Below are positions 60,833 to 64,000 of a stretch of DNA of 64,000 nt, piece after piece. Where the stretch lies: the NCBI GenBank assembly GCA_046160865.1, contig JBJXHG010000004.1, positions 1 to 64,000 of the forward strand. The letters are read 5' to 3'. Origin of the DNA: JBJXHG01 sp046160865. Lineage in GTDB: Bacteria; Planctomycetota; UBA1135; GCA-002686595. The position numbers and the translations under genes are program-made. Every line of letters begins with the position of its first letter. The stretch's first letter is position 1. Below the pieces are notes generated by a model, which did no database searches, had not been told where the DNA came from, and worked only from the letters and a program-made list of their open reading frames with translations.

Positions 60833-62356
60833 TCACTTTGCCAAACCCTTGATCGTGTCGAACAGCTTGAACAGATCGCCGCCGAGGAACCAATAGTGGT
60901 CGCGCTCGGACAGGTTGTAGCCCCAGCCGACGGACACCAACCCCTGCTTGAACGACACGTTCGCGCCGCTGCCGATCTCGATCGCCGAGTCGCCTTGATC
61001 GATGCTCGCGACGTGGATGCCGAGACCGGGCTCCCAATCGTTCACGAATCGTTTCCAGAATCCGTGCGGATCGCGGTACCGGTACGACCATTCGATCAGC
61101 CCAGCCGCGTTCGCTTTCCACTCTTTCTCTTGACTCGATCCAGAGGTCGAACGGAACAGGATCAGTTGCGGCCGCACGTGCGGGGTCCATCCGAGGTCGT
61201 CGACGTCTAGATGGAAGTCGAGCGCATCGACGAGTTCTTCCGCGGTCGGATCGCCGTCGTCCTCGTCGTCGGTGTCGCTGCCCGTCGGCGACGTTCCATT
61301 CGTTGACGCTGGCGGTCCCGAGCCGCCGCCGCCGCCGGACGGTTGGATCACTCGAACGCTCACGTCGAGCTTGTCACCACGCTTCACGCCGGACCCACTC
61401 AAGTCGATGTGCGCGTCGGGCAAGAAGCCGAGCAGCGAGCGACGGATGTTCTCGGCTCGTTGCGTGCGCGCGTCGAGGTTTGCACCTGCTTGATCGTCGG
61501 GCTGCTCGTCACGCGACGTCGCGATCTGCAACCCGGAAGTGGTTAAGGCGTTGAGCGTGCTCTTGTTCGCGCCGTCCAGGTTCTGAACGGACGTCAGCGC
61601 GTTGCGGAGTCTCTCGGCTTCGAAGAGGCGATTCAGCTTCTCGCCCTCTTGCTTGTTGGCGATCGAGAGCTGCTCCGCCTCCTTCGCCTTGGCACGCAAC
61701 GAGTCGACCAGCCTCTGGATTCGACTCGGCAGATCCTGGGGCTCGATCCTCTCCGGCTCACCCGTCGTCCAATAAGGGATGACGAGCTGGCTGATCTCGT
61801 TCGCCGAGGTCGTGCGGCGCGCGACGACCTCGACCTGCATCAGCGGTAGCTCGTGCGAGAGGTCTCTCAGGGTTCTGCCGCCGAGACGAAGGTTCGCGGC
61901 CTGCTTCGTTGCGCTCTTCCGTTCCTCGTCGCGCGCGGCAAAGGTGTTCAAATCGTTCTCACTCAGCGGCGTCGAATCGGACCGCGTGCCGAGCGTGACG
62001 ACAGAGCGCTCCAGCTCGTTCAGGGACGCGGCTTCTCGCTCGAGCGCCTTGTAATACTCCTCGACGTCGCGAATGGTCCGCGCGACGTCGTGTTCGAAGC
62101 CTTCGGCGAGCTTCTGATTGTCGAACCGAATGCGCACGACCTTGTTGGCGGCGACGATCTGTCGGCCGCCACCAGGGACGAGGGGTTGCACAGTGCGAGT
62201 GCCGTCGAGCTCTTCGGCCTTGATGTTCAGTTCATGGAGGGCTGGATGGGTCGTCGACTCGTCGGTATGCGCAGCGACGGCCGCGCTCGGTGGATTGGTC
62301 GCGACGGCACGGCATGCCGCGCTGAGCACGAGCCCACTCACGGCGACTCTGGTCAT
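60833..62356 (-). CDS. Secreted coiled-coil protein, unknown function
   Basis: A 507-aa protein from ATG 62356; signal 'MTRVAVSGLVLSAAC' has a lipobox-like SAAC. Residues ~85-330 are rich in Glu, Lys, Arg and Leu in heptad pattern, interrupted by short strands (LMQVEVVARRTTSANEISQL). A Gly/Ser/Asp-rich linker (~345-375) precedes a C-terminal part with beta-strands ('IEIGSGANVSFKQGLVSVGW'), as in an outer-membrane-associated barrel or plug. No family recognised. The start is divergent from the sigma gene at 62582. An alternative start at 62419 would add an implausible stretch. Confidence 0.7.
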   Translation of the reverse strand: MTRVAVSGLVLSAACRAVATNPPSAAVAAHTDESTTHPALHELNIKAEELDGTRTVQPLVPGGGRQIVAANKVVRIRFDNQKLAEGFEHDVARTIRDVEEYYKALEREAASLNELERSVVTLGTRSDSTPLSENDLNTFAARDEERKSATKQAANLRLGGRTLRDLSHELPLMQVEVVARRTTSANEISQLVIPYWTTGEPERIEPQDLPSRIQRLVDSLRAKAKEAEQLSIANKQEGEKLNRLFEAERLRNALTSVQNLDGANKSTLNALTTSGLQIATSRDEQPDDQAGANLDARTQRAENIRRSLLGFLPDAHIDLSGSGVKRGDKLDVSVRVIQPSGGGGGSGPPASTNGTSPTGSDTDDEDDGDPTAEELVDALDFHLDVDDLGWTPHVRPQLILFRSTSGSSQEKEWKANAAGLIEWSYRYRDPHGFWKRFVNDWEPGLGIHVASIDQGDSAIEIGSGANVSFKQGLVSVGWGYNLSERDHYWFLGGDLFKLFDTIKGLAK

Positions 62357-62581
62357 GGATCGAGATCGAAACACGGAGACTGCTCCTTCGAGCGGCACGA
62401 TTGCCGGTTGCACTGGCAACGGCCGGAGGCTGTCTCTCCGCCACTCTTTCCGTGAATTGCGCTTGAGCCGATGCGCCGCGCATTCGTCGCTGCCTGCCAG
62501 GACCGAGGATCACGAACTTCGTTGACTTTTCTGGCGGACTCCCGCGCCGCGAACGTTCTCGGACCCGGATGGCAGCGGCGC

Positions 62582-63259
62582 ATGAACGGATTGATTCAAG
62601 AGCGACCGGGGTTGCGAACTATCGAACGTGCGAGTCTGCTATCGCGCACGGTGACGGAAGGGGAGGAGAGAGCTTCTCACCGCGAGGGAGGAGGCGAAGA
62701 GCCGGACGGCTCCGACTTGGAGTCGTCCGTCGAGGCTCTATTGTCGAGGATCCGAGCCAACGATTCCGACGCGCGAGGCGCGCTGTTCACGCTCCTGTAC
62801 GACGAGCTGCACCGTCGAGCGCGCGCCGAAATGAAGAAGCAGCCTCCCGGACTGACACTCCAAGCGACGGCGCTCCTGCACGATCTCTTCCTACACCTCG
62901 GCAAGAGCGATTGGGTGGATCAGAAGCACTTCCTTTCGGCTGCGTCTCTGGCGATGCATCGCATCCTGATCGACTACGCGCGCAAACGACGGCAGGACCA
63001 GCGCGAGGATCTGCCGGATGGAAACGAGTTCGAAGCGGTGCTGAGTGCGTACGACGATCGAGCGCACGATCTCGAAGCTCTCGATCGCGCACTCGTGCGT
63101 CTCGCGACCGTGGATCCGGTCATGGCCGAAGCCGTCGAGCTGCGCTTCTTCGGTGGCCTCACGGCTCCGGACGTAGCGCGACTCGTGGGCTTGCCGCTCA
63201 GGACGTTCGAGCGGCGTTGGGAGCTGACACGCCGGCGCCTCTACAGGGACATCTCGTGA
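62582..63259 (+). CDS. ECF-family RNA polymerase sigma factor
   Basis: A 225-aa sigma factor of the planctomycete-rich ECF group (Sig-70_X6-like): sigma2 contains 'TLQATALLHDLFLHLGKSDW' and 'FLSAASLAMHRILIDYAR', sigma4 contains 'ELRFFGGLTAPDVARLVGL'. These factors usually act with a kinase encoded next door. The start at ATG 62582 adds a charged ~50-residue N-terminus; a GTG at 62651 could be the real start. Its stop overlaps the kinase start (GTGA at 63256-63259). Confidence 0.88.
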   Translation: MNGLIQERPGLRTIERASLLSRTVTEGEERASHREGGGEEPDGSDLESSVEALLSRIRANDSDARGALFTLLYDELHRRARAEMKKQPPGLTLQATALLHDLFLHLGKSDWVDQKHFLSAASLAMHRILIDYARKRRQDQREDLPDGNEFEAVLSAYDDRAHDLEALDRALVRLATVDPVMAEAVELRFFGGLTAPDVARLVGLPLRTFERRWELTRRRLYRDIS

Positions 63260-64000
63260 GCTCGGAAAGACGTCAACGGATCGACGAGCTCTTCGAGCGC
63301 GCATCGGTGCTGCCGGCCGACGAATGGGCGGTGTTTCTCGCGCGCGAATGTCCCGACGACCCCGCGCTCGTGCAAGAGGTGCTGGAGCTGCTTCGACGAC
63401 GTCCGCCCACCGACTTCATCGAGCCGCCGCTCATCAAGCTCGCCGATGAGCCGTCCGCCGACCAACTCGCTTCCGGGCGTTCCGTGGGACCGTTTCGCAT
63501 CATTCGTACACTTGGGCGCGGCGCCACGGGCGTCGTCTATGTCGCTCACGACGAGAAGCTCGATCGAGCCGTCGCGCTCAAGGTGCTGTCTTCATCAGGT
63601 CGCAACACCGAGGCCGTCATCGAGCGCTTTCGGCGCGAGGCCAGAGCTGCATCGGCGCTCGCACATCCGAACATCATCTCGGTTCTCATGTGGGGAGAAG
63701 ACGAGGGGATGCACTGGTTTGCGATGCCGCTCGTCGACGGCCACGATCTGCACGAGGAGCTCGTTCGGCAGCGGAAGCTCCAGGACCGTGAGGCCGGAGC
63801 CACGACGCTCCTGCCGCCCTTCTCATCGCCAGAGTACGTGACCGCCGTCGTCTCGTGCTTGGCGGACCTCGCGGAGGCCGTTCAGTGCGCGCACGATCAC
63901 GGGATCGTGCACCGAGACATCAAACCGCACAACGTGCTCCTCGACCGGATGCAGCGGCCCTATCTCGCCGACTTCGGGATCGCGCGCGACGAGCGGCTCG
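63256..64000 (+). CDS. Ser/Thr protein kinase (C-terminus off the window)
   Basis: The GTG at 63256 overlaps the sigma-factor stop, and the frame is open to the last base (248 residues seen). A helical N-terminal region (~1-70) resembles the 'RRQRIDELFERA' head of planctomycete kinases. Catalytic motifs: glycine loop LGRGATGVV (86-94), Lys in VALKVL (107-112), HRDIKPHN (219-226) and DFG (239-241). It pairs functionally with the sigma gene, in line with phosphorylation-controlled ECF sigma factors in planctomycetes. The membrane and sensor parts are beyond the window. Confidence 0.9.
   Translation, partial: MSSERRQRIDELFERASVLPADEWAVFLARECPDDPALVQEVLELLRRRPPTDFIEPPLIKLADEPSADQLASGRSVGPFRIIRTLGRGATGVVYVAHDEKLDRAVALKVLSSSGRNTEAVIERFRREARAASALAHPNIISVLMWGEDEGMHWFAMPLVDGHDLHEELVRQRKLQDREAGATTLLPPFSSPEYVTAVVSCLADLAEAVQCAHDHGIVHRDIKPHNVLLDRMQRPYLADFGIARDERL

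Noticed and set aside
60445..61210. Plus-strand frames in and beside the iron-operon gap
   Set aside because: Compositions are Arg/Ser-rich, no ribosome site, and the right part is antisense to the coiled-coil gene.

Overview
The window is about 64 kb of very GC-rich bacterial DNA, partial at both ends (a radical SAM gene at the left, a protein kinase gene at the right). Gene content suggests a planctomycete. It has large Hanks-type Ser/Thr kinases with TPR tails, an ECF sigma gene translationally coupled to a kinase gene, many signal-peptide-bearing propeller-like proteins, and a conserved Cys-containing C-terminal domain shared by two secreted proteins. Inference: a deep-branching planctomycete lineage. 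No rRNA, tRNA, CRISPR array or intact insertion sequence was seen.

Left part (1-25.7 kb). A B12-type radical SAM gene is followed by a pentapeptide-repeat/P-loop protein and a tightly coupled membrane-protein/TPR/AAA-ATPase set (3.4-6.1 kb). Next come a 1035-aa kinase, a PAP2 phosphatase and a 1141-aa multi-spanning protein of unknown function. A secreted propeller-like protein, a second radical SAM protein, a small antitoxin-like gene beside the relic tail of a secreted protein, a secreted protein related to gluzincin peptidases, and a Tat-exported 5'-nucleotidase lipoprotein follow. A fatty-acid/acyl-CoA set (enoyl-CoA hydratase, MDR dehydrogenase, 3-hydroxyacyl-CoA dehydrogenase) lies behind a promoter overlapped by a perfect inverted repeat.

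Centre (25.7-44.3 kb, all minus strand). A copper island runs from a CorE-like ECF sigma factor with copper-sensing cysteines (35.4 kb) through a CopA-type ATPase, small Cys-containing proteins, a YHS/TRASH-like periplasmic protein, a lipoprotein, a TolC-family channel and a two-domain multicopper oxidase, ending in a galactose-oxidase-like copper radical oxidase (25.7 kb). Immediately upstream is a seven-gene overlapping operon: a variant glycogen-synthase-like GT5, a ROK glucokinase, an ABC-2 exporter pair, and glycolate oxidase glcD-glcE-glcF.

Right part (44.3-64 kb). An 800-bp intergenic region carries two large imperfect palindromes, one of them a second copy of an element also found at 10.3 kb. 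Then come a cyclodeaminase-like protein, phosphoglycerate mutase, several secreted propeller or beta-helix proteins, a peptide-type solute-binding lipoprotein, and an operon joining an Fe3+-type ABC importer to a pentaheme cytochrome c and a HEAT-repeat lipoprotein. The window closes with a secreted coiled-coil protein and a divergent ECF-sigma/Ser-Thr-kinase pair. Names rest on motif recognition by eye, without database searches.
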